Source: Listeria monocytogenes
Lineage (GTDB): Bacteria > Bacillota > Bacilli > Lactobacillales > Listeriaceae
Length of the DNA: 64,000 nucleotides
Direction: 5' to 3'
NCBI RefSeq assembly: GCF_013282665.1
Contig: NZ_CP054041.1
Location: 2,276,001-2,340,000, forward strand
The notes beneath the pieces were generated by a model. It worked only from the letters and a program-made list of their open reading frames with translations, did no database searches and was not told the DNA's origin. Positions 16,540 to 25,627 of the stretch are shown here, piece by piece. A program made the translations under genes and the position numbers. Position 1 is the stretch's first letter. Every line of letters starts with the position of its first letter.

Positions 16540-17077
16540 ACAGTCCTTAGGTATTCTAGAACTCAGGAGTATAAGTAAAGGATACGAAATGGCCGATGTT
16601 TTCTTGAAAGCAGGCAATGTAACTTTATTTACTTTTCGTCCGACATGTCCCGGTAAATTTTTGATTATTTTGCAAGGCGCTTCCGGTGAACTTACTAGTG
16701 CGATGCAAGACGCAAAAGAAGAAGCTGGCAAATTTCATGTTTCTTCTTATATTTTGCATATGGCGCACGAAGAATTACTTGCTTTTCTAAACAATAAACA
16801 CCCTAAAGTCGAAGTGGACGCAGTAGGAATTATCGAAATCAGTCAGTTGGGTGCTGGGCTAAATGCAGTGAATGAAGCGCTGAAAAAATCGGCTATTCAT
16901 TTGAAACGCATGACGCTTGGTGCTTCGATTGGTGGGAAATTTGTGGCTGTTTTTACAGGGGAAGTTAGTGCTATTCAAGAAGGGATGCGGATTCTAATTG
17001 AAACCGCCGAACCAAAAAAGGTGATACATCATACGGTCATTCCTTCTCCTGATGAACTTTTAAAACGCTATCTATAG
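16532..17077 (+). CDS. PduT-like tandem BMC shell protein
   Basis: This 181-residue protein has two BMC domains in direct order (about 4-87 and 95-181). The first begins SLGILELRSISKGYEMADVFLKA and contains TCPGKFLIIL with C39. In PduT the equivalent CPGKF cysteine sits at the trimer pore and holds a 4Fe-4S cluster. The match in this segment is close, so an iron-sulfur shell tile that moves electrons across the shell is plausible. The cluster itself cannot be seen in the sequence. Context is eut, not pdu. Confidence 0.87.
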   Translation: MAEQSLGILELRSISKGYEMADVFLKAGNVTLFTFRPTCPGKFLIILQGASGELTSAMQDAKEEAGKFHVSSYILHMAHEELLAFLNNKHPKVEVDAVGIIEISQLGAGLNAVNEALKKSAIHLKRMTLGASIGGKFVAVFTGEVSAIQEGMRILIETAEPKKVIHHTVIPSPDELLKRYL

Positions 17078-17092
17078 AATGGAGGAACACTT

Positions 17093-18214
17093 TTGAGCAT
17101 TAATGAAATTATTATTTATTTAATGGTAATATTTATGGTTCTAGGAGCCATTGACAAAATTATCGGCAACAAATTTGGCTTAGGTGCACAATTTGAAGAA
17201 GGTATTATGGCAATGGGTTCGTTAACGCTAGCAATGGTCGGGATTATTACATTAGCACCAGTTTTAGCGAAAATTTTAAGCCCGATTGTTGTACCAATTT
17301 ACACGGCGCTTGGTGCTGACCCAGCAATGTTTGCAACAACGTTACTTGCGAATGACATGGGTGGTTTTGCACTAGCGCAAGAACTAGCGCTCACACCTGA
17401 TGCTGGTCTATTTGCAGGAGCTATTTTAGGATCCATGATGGGACCTACTATTGTTTTCACGATTCCAGTAGCACTAGGAATTATTAAAAAAGAAGATCAT
17501 AAATATTTAGCAACTGGGGTATTATCTGGGATTATCACGATTCCAATCGGTTGTTTAATCGGTGGTCTGATTGCCGGTTTCTCTCCAATCATGATTTTCA
17601 AAAACTTAGTACCAATTATTCTTGTAGCTGTACTTATTATGTTAGGTCTTTGGTTCAAACCAGAAGGCATGATTAAAGGCTTCACGATTTTTGGAAAAGG
17701 AGTAGTAATCGTTGCTACTATTGGTCTTGTAGCTGGAGCTATTCAACAACTTACTGGGTTAACTATTATTCCAGGAATTGCACCAATTGGCGAAGGTATT
17801 GAAATCGTAGGTGGAATTGCACTAGTACTTGCTGGAGCATTTTGTTTAGTATTCGTTATTACGAAAGTTTTCAACAAGCCACTGATGAAAATGGGTAAAT
17901 TGCTTGGTATGAATGAAGTTGCGGCAGCTGGTATGGTTGCTACACTTGCAAATAGTATCCCAATGTTCCAAATGCTAAAAGATATGGATGAGCGCGGTAA
18001 AATTATTAACGTGGCTTTTGCAGTATCTGCGGCCTTTGTTTTAGGTGATCATCTAGGCTTTACGGCTGGTGTTGCTAAAGATATGATTTTCCCCATGATT
18101 GTTGGGAAATTAGTCGGAGGGGTAACTGCTGTTGGTGTTGGTATCTACATGGCTAACCGAATGATGAAAAAAAATAAAACAAAAGAACAAACGGCGGTGA
18201 AAGATAATGGCTGA
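17093..18214 (+). CDS. eutH: Ethanolamine transporter EutH
   Basis: The 373-residue polytopic membrane protein has roughly ten to eleven hydrophobic segments. EutH motifs include GAIDKIIGNKFGLG, LLANDMGGFALAQELA and GSMMGPTIVFTIP. It brings ethanolamine into the cell, most important at low pH or low substrate. The TTG start is 7 bases after GGAGG. It overlaps eutQ by 8 bases. Confidence 0.95.
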   Translation: MSINEIIIYLMVIFMVLGAIDKIIGNKFGLGAQFEEGIMAMGSLTLAMVGIITLAPVLAKILSPIVVPIYTALGADPAMFATTLLANDMGGFALAQELALTPDAGLFAGAILGSMMGPTIVFTIPVALGIIKKEDHKYLATGVLSGIITIPIGCLIGGLIAGFSPIMIFKNLVPIILVAVLIMLGLWFKPEGMIKGFTIFGKGVVIVATIGLVAGAIQQLTGLTIIPGIAPIGEGIEIVGGIALVLAGAFCLVFVITKVFNKPLMKMGKLLGMNEVAAAGMVATLANSIPMFQMLKDMDERGKIINVAFAVSAAFVLGDHLGFTAGVAKDMIFPMIVGKLVGGVTAVGVGIYMANRMMKKNKTKEQTAVKDNG

Positions 18215-18653
18215 TATTAGTAAAGAATTAATCGAACAATTGGTCAAACAAGTTGTTTTAGAAAAAATGGGCCAAAGTTCCAAACACGTTGATCCAAGTG
18301 GTATTCTTTCGATTAAACTTCCTGTAGTGAAAGTTTCAGAAGAAGATCGATTAGATACAGGAAAGTCAGGCGATGTTGTTTATACAAAAGACTTAGTAAC
18401 GCTAGAAGAAAGTCAACGTCTAGGTTTTGGTCTAATGGAAATGAAAGATACAACATTCGATTGGTTCTTGGATTATGATGAAGTAGATTACGTTATCGAA
18501 GGCAGACTAGATGTTGTTATTGATGGCAGAACTGTTTCCGCAGGTCCAGGAGAAATTATTTTCATTCCTAAAGGTAGCCAAATCAAGTTTTCCGTAACTG
18601 GTGAAGCAAGATTTATTTATGTTACTTATCCGGCTGATTGGCAGTCGCAATAA
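18207..18653 (+). CDS. eutQ: EutQ, short cupin form
   Basis: This 148-residue protein is the cupin part of EutQ (about 60-148: WFLDYDEVDYVIEGRLDVVIDGR, then GPGEIIFIPKGS). Salmonella EutQ has been reported to have acetate-kinase activity; whether this form does is unknown. It lacks the N-terminal ITP module of enterobacterial EutQ. Instead it starts with an amphipathic helix (residues 4-20, ISKELIEQLVKQVVLEK) and a linker. It is the last gene of the eut operon, followed by a strong terminator. Confidence 0.93.
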   Translation: MADISKELIEQLVKQVVLEKMGQSSKHVDPSGILSIKLPVVKVSEEDRLDTGKSGDVVYTKDLVTLEESQRLGFGLMEMKDTTFDWFLDYDEVDYVIEGRLDVVIDGRTVSAGPGEIIFIPKGSQIKFSVTGEARFIYVTYPADWQSQ

Positions 18654-18656
18654 TAA

Positions 18657-18700
18657 TAAAAAAAACGATTTCGGCTTAGGCTGAAATCGTTTTTTATTTT
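18657..18700. terminator. Bidirectional terminator, eutQ / AraC-type gene
   Basis: The stem ACGATTTCGGC (18665-18675) with GCTGAAATCGT (18680-18690) is flanked by A and T tracts. It can end transcription from both converging genes. Confidence 0.92.
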
Positions 18701-19245
18701 AAGGAGTCGCGATATTCCTTTGGTGTCATATCGAATTCTTTTTTAAAGACTTTGCAAAAGTAGCTGGCTCTTGAAAAACCCAAGTTCTTCGCAATCGTAT
18801 GAACTGCCCAATCGCTTTTTGCTAGTTGTTCTTTCGCATAGAGCATTTTTTGTTCGTTAACGTAATTGATAAAATTGATATTTAATTCGTTTTTAAATAA
18901 TTTACTTAAATAAAAGGGGCTTAGATAGACGTAATTAGCAACTTCTTCTAATGTGATGGAGCGATGAATATTTTTTTTAATGTAACGAATCGCTTGTTTG
19001 ATTTCTTTATGCTCTCCGCCAGTTTTGTTGGCACTCGTAGTTTCTTTTTTAGGTTGTTTTTGTTTTTCATGTGCAGAGTAATAATCGCTTAGAACATCTA
19101 GCACTTCAACTGTTTCAAGAGAATGAAGTAGGGCGGAGTGATCTGGATTTTTTTTATGAAATTCTTCCTGAATTTGTTGTGTAAATTGATTTTCAACTTG
19201 ATTCGTCATAAGTGGTTGAATATTGATTACTTTTTCTTTTTCCAA
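18694..19245 (-). CDS. AraC-family transcription regulator
   Basis: About 183 residues from a TTG start at 19245. The C-terminal 100 residues hold two helix-turn-helix motifs: ITLEEVANYVYLSPFYLSKLFKNE, then WAVHTIAKNLGFSRASYFCKVFKKEF and TPKEYRDSL. The N-terminal part is charged and shows no recognised sensor domain. A TATAAT on the same strand at 19278-19283 puts the transcript start near 19271. ATG 19275 would lie before it, so TTG 19245 (or 19251), after AAGGAGGAGG, is preferred. Its targets are unknown; it lies between eut and cbi. Confidence 0.82.
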   Translation of the reverse strand: MEKEKVINIQPLMTNQVENQFTQQIQEEFHKKNPDHSALLHSLETVEVLDVLSDYYSAHEKQKQPKKETTSANKTGGEHKEIKQAIRYIKKNIHRSITLEEVANYVYLSPFYLSKLFKNELNINFINYVNEQKMLYAKEQLAKSDWAVHTIAKNLGFSRASYFCKVFKKEFDMTPKEYRDSLK

Positions 19246-19277
19246 ATGCAATTCCTCCTCCTTTTCTACTTGCATTA

Positions 19278-19283
19278 ATTATA
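19278..19283 (-). promoter_or_regulatory. -10 element of the AraC-type gene
   Basis: A perfect TATAAT on the minus strand. No good -35 hexamer is seen at 16-18 bases. Its position helps decide the start codon of the downstream gene. Confidence 0.55.
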
Positions 19284-19488
19284 CCATAAAATCGCTTTAA
19301 ATAACGTTTAATCCTGCATTTTAAATAGAACAATAAATTCTTTTTTATAACAAAATATTGTCATTTTTTTTATCTCGAAAATAGAAATTGAGAAAAAGTT
19401 CACACTGGTGGCTATTTTTGCCATATAAAACAGAAAAAAAGGGATTTTAAAAGCTTGCACTATTTTGTTTTCAGTGCTCTAAGTGACC

Positions 19489-19517
19489 TTGTACCAGTGG
19501 TTTAACAGGGATATAAT
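19489..19517 (+). promoter_or_regulatory. Promoter of cblT
   Basis: TTGTAC (19489-19494), a 17-base spacer and a perfect TATAAT (19512-19517). A half-perfect cre-like sequence (AACGCTTTCA, 19529-19538) lies just downstream. The 200 bases further upstream (19284-19488) are AT-rich and show no other clear signal. Confidence 0.6.
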
Positions 19518-19558
19518 GAAATGGAAATAACGCTTTCATGAGAGGGTGATCTTTTCAA

Positions 19559-20053
19559 TTGAAAATTCAAAAATTAGTCTTATGTGCGATGTTGATTGCG
19601 ATGTGTGTAATTGGCGCGAACATAAAATTAATGGGTTCTGTTGCATTTGACGCAGCTCCAGCTTTTATTGGAACATTGCTGCTTGGTCCGATGTACGGCG
19701 CAGTGCTTGGGATTTTCGGTCATTTAACATCAGCATTACTGGCGGGTTTTCCGCTCACACTACCAATTCATTTGATCGTCGCTGGAATGATGGGCGTAAC
19801 GATGATAGCTTACGGGTATACGCGCCAAAAACTAGCTGAAAAAAATCAATTACTTACCATTAGTGTATCTAGTGTAGTTGCTTTTGTTTTTAATTGTCCA
19901 TTATCATTACTTGCACTTTATCCATTAATGCATCAAGCGGTGTTTGTTTTATTCCCAGTGCTCGCAATTGGTTCGATTTGTAACATTTTTGTTGCAGAGA
20001 TTGTTTACCAAGTATTGCCAGAACGCTGGAAAAGACGAATTGCCGGGTACTAA
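19559..20053 (+). CDS. cblT: ECF transporter S component CblT (alpha-ribazole uptake)
   Basis: The 164-residue membrane protein has five to six hydrophobic segments and the ECF-S pattern: N-terminal KIQKLVLCAMLIAM, then FIGTLLLGPMYGAVLGIFGHLTSALL. In Listeria the gene at this place corresponds to CblT, shown with the kinase CblS to salvage alpha-ribazole for cobalamin. It would use a shared ECF energising module encoded elsewhere. The TTG start follows AGAGGGTGAT by about 10 bases. It is upstream of, and so outside, the B12 riboswitch that controls cbiA. Confidence 0.82.
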   Translation: MKIQKLVLCAMLIAMCVIGANIKLMGSVAFDAAPAFIGTLLLGPMYGAVLGIFGHLTSALLAGFPLTLPIHLIVAGMMGVTMIAYGYTRQKLAEKNQLLTISVSSVVAFVFNCPLSLLALYPLMHQAVFVLFPVLAIGSICNIFVAEIVYQVLPERWKRRIAGY

Positions 20054-20065
20054 ACAACTAAATAG

Positions 20066-20217
20066 GTGAATATATTAATCCGGGAAAGAGGTGAAAATCC
20101 TCTACAGGCCCTAGCTACTGTAATACGGACGAAAACCAAACATATGTCACTGGAAGCGATTCCGGGAAGACTGGTGAGTAGGATGATGTTAAGTCAGGAG
20201 ACCGCTTTTATATTCGA
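20066..20217 (+). promoter_or_regulatory. Cobalamin riboswitch before cbiA
   Basis: P1 is GAATAT (20068-20073) with ATATTC (20210-20215). The core GGTGAAAATCC, an ACAGGCCC-CTAGCTACTGTAA stretch and AGTCAGGAGACCG are diagnostic. A 65-codon open frame across it is an artefact. It lies 12 bases after the cblT stop, with no clear promoter of its own between them. Confidence 0.93.
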
Positions 20218-20323
20218 TATCCAAAAACAACTTCTAAGGGAGCGAGTTGTCTTGATTAAGTAGATTTTCACGATGGGGAAGTTTCTTTGTGGTACAAGGA
20301 AATAGCTTATTTGTGTAAATCTC

Positions 20324-20361
20324 AAAAAGACGCCAAAGTTCTGTTTGGCGTCTTTTTTTAT
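20324..20361 (+). terminator. Riboswitch terminator before cbiA
   Basis: AAAAAGACGCCAAA (20324-20337) pairs with TTTGGCGTCTTTTT (20344-20357), followed by more T. It lies just before the cbiA ribosome site. With B12 bound it should shut off the whole cbi operon. About 105 bases between aptamer and terminator form the expression platform. Confidence 0.92.
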
Positions 20362-20385
20362 GGCTAAAATGAAAGGTGAAAAAAG

Positions 20386-21744
20386 ATGAATAAAATCTTA
20401 ATTGCAGCTGCATCAAGTGGGGCTGGTAAAACGACTGTCACGCTTGGCATTATGCATGCACTTAAAAAAAGAGGCTTGCGCGTTCAACCATTTAAAGTAG
20501 GTCCAGATTATATTGATACAAATTATCATCAAGCGATAACAGGCGTTGCATCCATTAATTTAGACAGTTTTCTGATTGATGATGATGCTATGCTTGCTGC
20601 TCTTTTTGAAAAACACGGGCAATCAGCTGATATTTCGGTGATTGAAGGTGTAATGGGGCTGTTTGATGGGCTTGGTATTGATCGTGATAATTCGAGTACA
20701 TCTTTTATTGCTAAATGCACGAAAACGCCTGTAATTTTAGTCGTGGATGGTAAAGCGATATCCACTTCTGCGGCGGCAATTGTGGATGGATTTAATCGTT
20801 TTGATCCGGAATTAACCATTGCTGGGGTGATTATTAATCGGGTTGCTTCAGAAAACCATTTTTCATTGATAAAAGGGGCGATTGAACGCTATACGGATGT
20901 GCCTGTTTTAGGATATTTGCCGAAAAATGCGGCGGTGGCACTTCCAGAACGTCATCTCGGATTAGTGCCAAAAGAGGAAATGACGGAATTAGAAACGAAA
21001 TGGGAGTTACTTGGTGATTTGATTACGGAATATGTTGATTTAGATAGGTTGTTAGCGATTAGTAAGACTGGTGCGAAATTGACCGTACGTCCACCAGAAA
21101 TACAAGTACCGGACTTTTCGGGAATACGCGTTGCTTATGCGCTGGACGCTGCATTTCATTTTTACTATCAAGACAACTTGGATTTTATTCGCTCAACTGG
21201 AGCCACACTGATTCCATTTAGCCCGTTAGAAGAAAAGGAAGTTCCGGATGCTGATTTTATTTATATTGGTGGTGGATTTCCGGAGGTTTTTGCGGAACAG
21301 CTAGCGAAGAATAAGTCAATGCGCGAATCGATTTTGGCGGCGCATAAAAAAGGCAAGCCAATCTATGCCGAGTGTGGCGGATTGATGTATCTTGGTTCGA
21401 GCTTAGAAATGGCAGATGAACCTTATGAAATGGTAGGGGTTTTTGATGGCGTTAGTAAGATGACGACGCGGCTTCGGAAGTTTGGCTACTGTATCGCGGA
21501 ACCTTTAGAAGACACACTTCTTGGTAAAAAAGGAACAGCTATACGCGGCCATGAATTTCATCATTCTGTTTTTGAAACGACAGAACCAACATGTATGAAA
21601 TTGACGAAAAAGCGGGATGGCGAAATTGTCAAAGAATGGCACGGTGGTTATCAAAAAGGTAATACGTTCGCTAGTTACTTGCATATCCATTTTTATCAAA
21701 ATCTTACCATGATAACGCATATGTTTGGAGCGATAGAGCGATGA
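20386..21744 (+). CDS. cbiA: Cobyrinic acid a,c-diamide synthase CbiA
   Basis: The 452-residue protein has an N-terminal ATPase with P-loop [15 protein letters not shown] (about 9-23), [11 protein letters not shown], and a C-terminal type I glutaminase domain with nucleophile cysteine in [11 protein letters not shown] (about 328). It amidates the a and c side chains of cobyrinate using glutamine and ATP. It is the first gene of the anaerobic corrin operon and directly follows the B12 riboswitch terminator. It overlaps cbiB by 4 bases. Confidence 0.96.
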   Translation: MNKILIAAASSGAGKTTVTLGIMHALKKRGLRVQPFKVGPDYIDTNYHQAITGVASINLDSFLIDDDAMLAALFEKHGQSADISVIEGVMGLFDGLGIDRDNSSTSFIAKCTKTPVILVVDGKAISTSAAAIVDGFNRFDPELTIAGVIINRVASENHFSLIKGAIERYTDVPVLGYLPKNAAVALPERHLGLVPKEEMTELETKWELLGDLITEYVDLDRLLAISKTGAKLTVRPPEIQVPDFSGIRVAYALDAAFHFYYQDNLDFIRSTGATLIPFSPLEEKEVPDADFIYIGGGFPEVFAEQLAKNKSMRESILAAHKKGKPIYAECGGLMYLGSSLEMADEPYEMVGVFDGVSKMTTRLRKFGYCIAEPLEDTLLGKKGTAIRGHEFHHSVFETTEPTCMKLTKKRDGEIVKEWHGGYQKGNTFASYLHIHFYQNLTMITHMFGAIER

Positions 21745-22688
21745 TATTGTTATTTTATACGTCATCATTCATTTTAGATTGCTTATTAGGGGACCCATAT
21801 AGCTGGCCGCATCCTATCAAAGCAATCGGCAACTTGATTAAGTGGTTGACTATAATTTTACGAAAAATTTTTCATGGTAAATCACTGTATTTTGCCGGGG
21901 GAGTGCTCTTTGTTCTCACGGTTGGTATAACCGGAGTTGTATCCTGGTTCATTCTATTTCTTAGTGCCAAGATTGCTTATTGGCTTTACGTAACTATTTT
22001 TGTTTACTTAGGCTATACGACGCTTGCGATGACTTGCCTTGCGAAAGAGGCTCGGAAAATTCAGCGGACATTGGCGAACGATGATTTGGCAGCTGCAAGA
22101 GTGCAAGTGGGAATGATCGTTGGTCGTGATACTGACAAGTTAACCGCAGAAGAAATTAGTAAAGCAACGATAGAAACCGTGGCGGAAAATACAGCGGATG
22201 GGGTTGTCGCACCACTTTTTTACTTATTTATTGGTGGGCCGGTACTTGCTTTGATGTATAAGGCGGTCAATACCCTGGATTCAATGGTCGGTTATAAAAA
22301 CGAAAAATACCGAGCAATTGGTTTTGTTTCCGCGAAAATGGATGATGTTGCCAATTTTATCCCAGCGAGATTAGCTTGGTTTTTCCTTGTCATTGCGAGT
22401 TTTATTTTAAGGTATGACGGGCGTGCTTCTTGGCAAATCGGGCTTCGGGATCGGAAAAATCATACGAGTCCAAATTGTGCTTATCCAGAAGGTGCAGTAG
22501 CAGGTGCGCTTGGAATCACACTTGGTGGGACGCATGAGTACTTCGGCGAAACAGTTGTTAAACCAACCATTGGAAGTGGAACTAAACCAGTTTCAGAAAA
22601 AGAAATTAGCCAAACGATTCATTTGCTATACACGGCTTCAACGGTCGCTTTTATCATTTTTGCAAGTATTTATCTACTATTATTTTAA
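21741..22688 (+). CDS. cbiB: Adenosylcobinamide-phosphate synthase CbiB
   Basis: The 315-residue membrane protein has the CbiB/CobD-synthase start ([15 protein letters not shown]), the conserved [17 protein letters not shown] segment and [11 protein letters not shown]. It attaches aminopropanol phosphate, the product of CobD near position 1318, to cobyric acid. ATG overlaps the end of cbiA. It is named cobD in some schemes and should not be confused with the decarboxylase above. Confidence 0.95.
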   Translation: MILLFYTSSFILDCLLGDPYSWPHPIKAIGNLIKWLTIILRKIFHGKSLYFAGGVLFVLTVGITGVVSWFILFLSAKIAYWLYVTIFVYLGYTTLAMTCLAKEARKIQRTLANDDLAAARVQVGMIVGRDTDKLTAEEISKATIETVAENTADGVVAPLFYLFIGGPVLALMYKAVNTLDSMVGYKNEKYRAIGFVSAKMDDVANFIPARLAWFFLVIASFILRYDGRASWQIGLRDRKNHTSPNCAYPEGAVAGALGITLGGTHEYFGETVVKPTIGSGTKPVSEKEISQTIHLLYTASTVAFIIFASIYLLLF

Positions 22689-22700
22689 AGGAGTGGAAAG

Positions 22701-23333
22701 ATGAACTACATTAAGAATCCAGCAAAAATTGAAGAGAAAAGCTTTGAAATTATTCAACAAATTATTGATGATATTCGCCCAGATTATACATTTCAAAACA
22801 AGTTAGAGGAAGCGATTATCAAGCGTGCAATACATACGACGGCAGACTTTGATTACTTAGATAGCCTCGTTTTTCAACAAGATGCCATCGCGAAAATCAT
22901 TCATGTTCTTCAAAATAAAGGAACTATTTTCACGGATACGAATATGGCACTTAGTGGAATTAATAAACGGCTTTTAGATGAACTGGGGTGTAAATATCAT
23001 TGTTATGTGAGTGATCCAGAGACAATGGAGATTGCCAAACAGCATGGGATTACACGCTCTATGGCTGGAATTAAACTCGCTTCTTTAAAAGATGGACCGA
23101 AACTATTTGTCCTCGGAAATGCCCCAACTGCAGTGTATAAAATTATCGAGATGACAGAAAGTGGGCAATTGCAAGCGGATGCGGTTGTGGTAGTACCAGT
23201 TGGTTTTGTCGGAGCGGCTGAATGTAAAGAGGAGATTCTAGAAACTGACATCCCGGCTATTGTCGCACGTGGTAGAAAAGGTGGTAGTAATCTTGCTGCA
23301 GCAATCATTAATGCAATCTTGATTACGATGTAA
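22701..23333 (+). CDS. cbiC: Cobalt-precorrin-8 methylmutase CbiC
   Basis: The 210-residue protein shows CbiC motifs: IKRAIHTTADFDYLD (the catalytic histidine region, about 55-69), TDTNMALSGINKRLL, FVLGNAPTAVYKI and VPVGFVGAAECKEE, ending in ARGRKGGSNLAAA. It moves the C11 methyl to C12 to give cobyrinate. Ribosome site AAAGGAG precedes it. Confidence 0.95.
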   Translation: MNYIKNPAKIEEKSFEIIQQIIDDIRPDYTFQNKLEEAIIKRAIHTTADFDYLDSLVFQQDAIAKIIHVLQNKGTIFTDTNMALSGINKRLLDELGCKYHCYVSDPETMEIAKQHGITRSMAGIKLASLKDGPKLFVLGNAPTAVYKIIEMTESGQLQADAVVVVPVGFVGAAECKEEILETDIPAIVARGRKGGSNLAAAIINAILITM

Positions 23334-23348
23334 AGAAGGCGATGAGTA

Positions 23349-24470
23349 ATGGAAGATTTTATTTATTATAACGGTAAAAAATACCGTAAAGGCTATACGA
23401 CTGGTACGTGTGCGACGGCTGCGGCTAAAGCTTGTGTGGAAATGATTCTAACGCAAGAAGAAGTGAGCTCGGTTCAAGTCACAACCACCGGTGGAACGAT
23501 TCTGGAAATCCCCGTGGCGTATCAAAAGTTTTCAAAAAACCAAGCTACAGCAGCGGTTCAAAAAGATGGTGGCGATGATATTGATGCGACACACGGAATG
23601 TGGATTTTTGTGGATGTTGATTTAACTGATAACGCGGAAGTTGTATTAGATGGTGGCATTGGCATTGGTCGCGCTACGCAAAAAGGCATTTCTGTGGCAG
23701 TGGGAGAAGCGGCGATTAATCCGGCACCACGGAAAAACATTTTAGCAACCGTGCGCGAATCACTTGGCGAAAATCGTGGTGCAAAGATTTTAGTCTATGC
23801 ACCAGAAGGAGAAGAGCGCGCGAAACGAACCATGAATAGTAACTTAGGTATTATTGGCGGAATTTCTATTTTAGGAACGACGGGTATTGTTACGCCCATG
23901 TCGGATGAGGGATGGAAAAAATCATTATCAATGGAACTAGAAATGAAGCGTAATCAAGGACTTGACCAAATTATTCTTGTTCCTGGTAATTACGGGGATG
24001 ACTTTGTCCAAAATACGCTCGGCTTTTCAAGTAAAAATATCGTTTCCATGAGTAATTTCGTTGGTTATATGTTAAAAGAAACACAGCGTCTAGCTTTCAA
24101 AAAAGTGCTAATGGTTGGCCATTTTGGCAAATTGGTGAAGGTTTCAGCAGGGATTTTTACGACGTACAGTAAAGATGCAGATGCGCGGGCAGAAATTTTA
24201 GTTGCCAATTTAGCTTTGCTCGGCGCACCGTTATCGCTTTTACAAGCAGTGGAGAAGTGCAATACGACAGAGGCAGCAGGCGAATTAATTGAAGAAGCTG
24301 GCTTTACCCAAGTATATGACGTCATTGTGCAAAAAATCAAAGCAAGATCAGAACGCTTTTTGAAATTCACGAAACCGAGTGTGGAAGTCGATGTAGTCAC
24401 TTTTTCGACCGAACGCGGGTTACTTGCGGCAACGAAAGATATCGATGTGCTCCGGGAGGAATGGCGATGA
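23349..24470 (+). CDS. cbiD: Cobalt-precorrin-5B C1-methyltransferase CbiD
   Basis: The 373-residue protein has the CbiD N-terminal pattern [18 protein letters not shown], then [14 protein letters not shown] and [26 protein letters not shown] and [10 protein letters not shown] follow. It methylates C1 of the corrin ring in the anaerobic route. The stop codon overlaps the cbiE start as ATGA. Confidence 0.95.
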   Translation: MEDFIYYNGKKYRKGYTTGTCATAAAKACVEMILTQEEVSSVQVTTTGGTILEIPVAYQKFSKNQATAAVQKDGGDDIDATHGMWIFVDVDLTDNAEVVLDGGIGIGRATQKGISVAVGEAAINPAPRKNILATVRESLGENRGAKILVYAPEGEERAKRTMNSNLGIIGGISILGTTGIVTPMSDEGWKKSLSMELEMKRNQGLDQIILVPGNYGDDFVQNTLGFSSKNIVSMSNFVGYMLKETQRLAFKKVLMVGHFGKLVKVSAGIFTTYSKDADARAEILVANLALLGAPLSLLQAVEKCNTTEAAGELIEEAGFTQVYDVIVQKIKARSERFLKFTKPSVEVDVVTFSTERGLLAATKDIDVLREEWR

Positions 24471-25063
24471 TTACAGTAGTTGGGATTGGACCGGGAGATA
24501 CAAAATTACTAATAAATGAAGCAAGACAAGCATTAAACTCAGCCGATATAGTTTACGGGTCAACTAGACAACTTCAAGAAATCGCAAAATTGACTGATGC
24601 TATCCCAATGCTTTTACCAAAAAAACTAGCAGATTTGAAAAACATTCGGCATCAAAATAAAAACGTGGTTATTTTAGCTTCCGGTGATCCATTATTATAT
24701 GGAATTGGCAACTGGGCGCTAGCAAATTTTTCAGAAGATATCCGGATTGTTCCTGGAATTAGTGCGATTCAAATGATGTTTCATCGAATTCAATTACCGA
24801 TGAATGATTGTTTTATTACGAGCAGCCACGGTAAAAAGCCAAACTTCGACTTCTTGTTACAACATGAAAAAGTTGCGATGGTAACAGATACAATCATTGG
24901 TCCGTATGAAATCGCTGCTGAAATTTTACAACGTGGCTTAAAAAAAATCCTATTTATTGGAGAAAATTTGAGTTCAAAAGAGGAACGAATTCATAAGTTG
25001 AAACCAGAACAAGTAGCAAAAAAATACGATATGAATGTAGTGGTGATTGTAGATGAAGGATGA
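24467..25063 (+). CDS. cbiE: Cobalt-precorrin-7 C5-methyltransferase CbiE
   Basis: A 198-residue tetrapyrrole methylase with [12 protein letters not shown] at the N terminus, [11 protein letters not shown] (about 68-78) and [11 protein letters not shown]. It methylates C5 of the ring; CbiT does C15 and decarboxylation. ATG 24467 is preferred: GGAGG ends 7 bases before it, whereas ATG 24461 would touch that site. The next gene overlaps by 11 bases. Confidence 0.93.
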   Translation: MITVVGIGPGDTKLLINEARQALNSADIVYGSTRQLQEIAKLTDAIPMLLPKKLADLKNIRHQNKNVVILASGDPLLYGIGNWALANFSEDIRIVPGISAIQMMFHRIQLPMNDCFITSSHGKKPNFDFLLQHEKVAMVTDTIIGPYEIAAEILQRGLKKILFIGENLSSKEERIHKLKPEQVAKKYDMNVVVIVDEG

Positions 25064-25622
25064 GGTTTTTATTCGTGGTAAAGTACCGATGACAAAAGCA
25101 GAAGTGCGAGCGGCAAGTATTGATTTACTTAACTTAAATGAGGCGTCAAAAAAATTGTTGGATGTTGGTGCGGGGACTGGGAGCGTTGGTCTTCAAGTTG
25201 CTTGTAATTTCCCGAAAATCCAAGTTACTGCGATTGAACGAAACCCAGATGCAGTGGATTTAATTAAACAAAATCAAGTGAAGTTTGGCTTAGAAAATGT
25301 AGCAGTTACCCAAGCATACGCACCAATTGAATTGCCTGAAAAGGAAACATTTGATGCTATTTTTATTGGTGGAAGTGGTGGCAATTTAACCGATATTATC
25401 GACTGGTCGTTGGCATATTTGAACCCGGGAGGCAGTTTGGTACTTAATTTCATTTTGCTTGAAAATGCGTTAACTGCAATGAACCATTTGGAAAAATTAA
25501 CAGTGAGCGAATTAACGATGAAACAAATCCAAGTTTCGAGTTGGCATAAACTTGGAGCGGGTCATTATTTTGAACCACAAAACCCAACCGTGATTATCGG
25601 CTGCAAAAAACTAGAGGAGTGA
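25053..25622 (+). CDS. cbiT: Cobalt-precorrin-6B C15-methyltransferase (decarboxylating) CbiT
   Basis: The 189-residue protein is a class I methyltransferase with SAM-binding motif [16 protein letters not shown] (about 36-51), acidic AIERNPDAV and IFIGGSGGN. The N-terminal [11 protein letters not shown] motif is typical of CbiT. It works with CbiE on precorrin-6B; in many bacteria the two are fused as CobL, but here they are separate, overlapping genes. Confidence 0.94.
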   Translation: MKDEVFIRGKVPMTKAEVRAASIDLLNLNEASKKLLDVGAGTGSVGLQVACNFPKIQVTAIERNPDAVDLIKQNQVKFGLENVAVTQAYAPIELPEKETFDAIFIGGSGGNLTDIIDWSLAYLNPGGSLVLNFILLENALTAMNHLEKLTVSELTMKQIQVSSWHKLGAGHYFEPQNPTVIIGCKKLEE

Positions 25623-25627
25623 AGAAA

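Noticed and set aside
20066..20263. 65-codon open frame after cblT
   Set aside because: It coincides with the cobalamin riboswitch and has no family resemblance.
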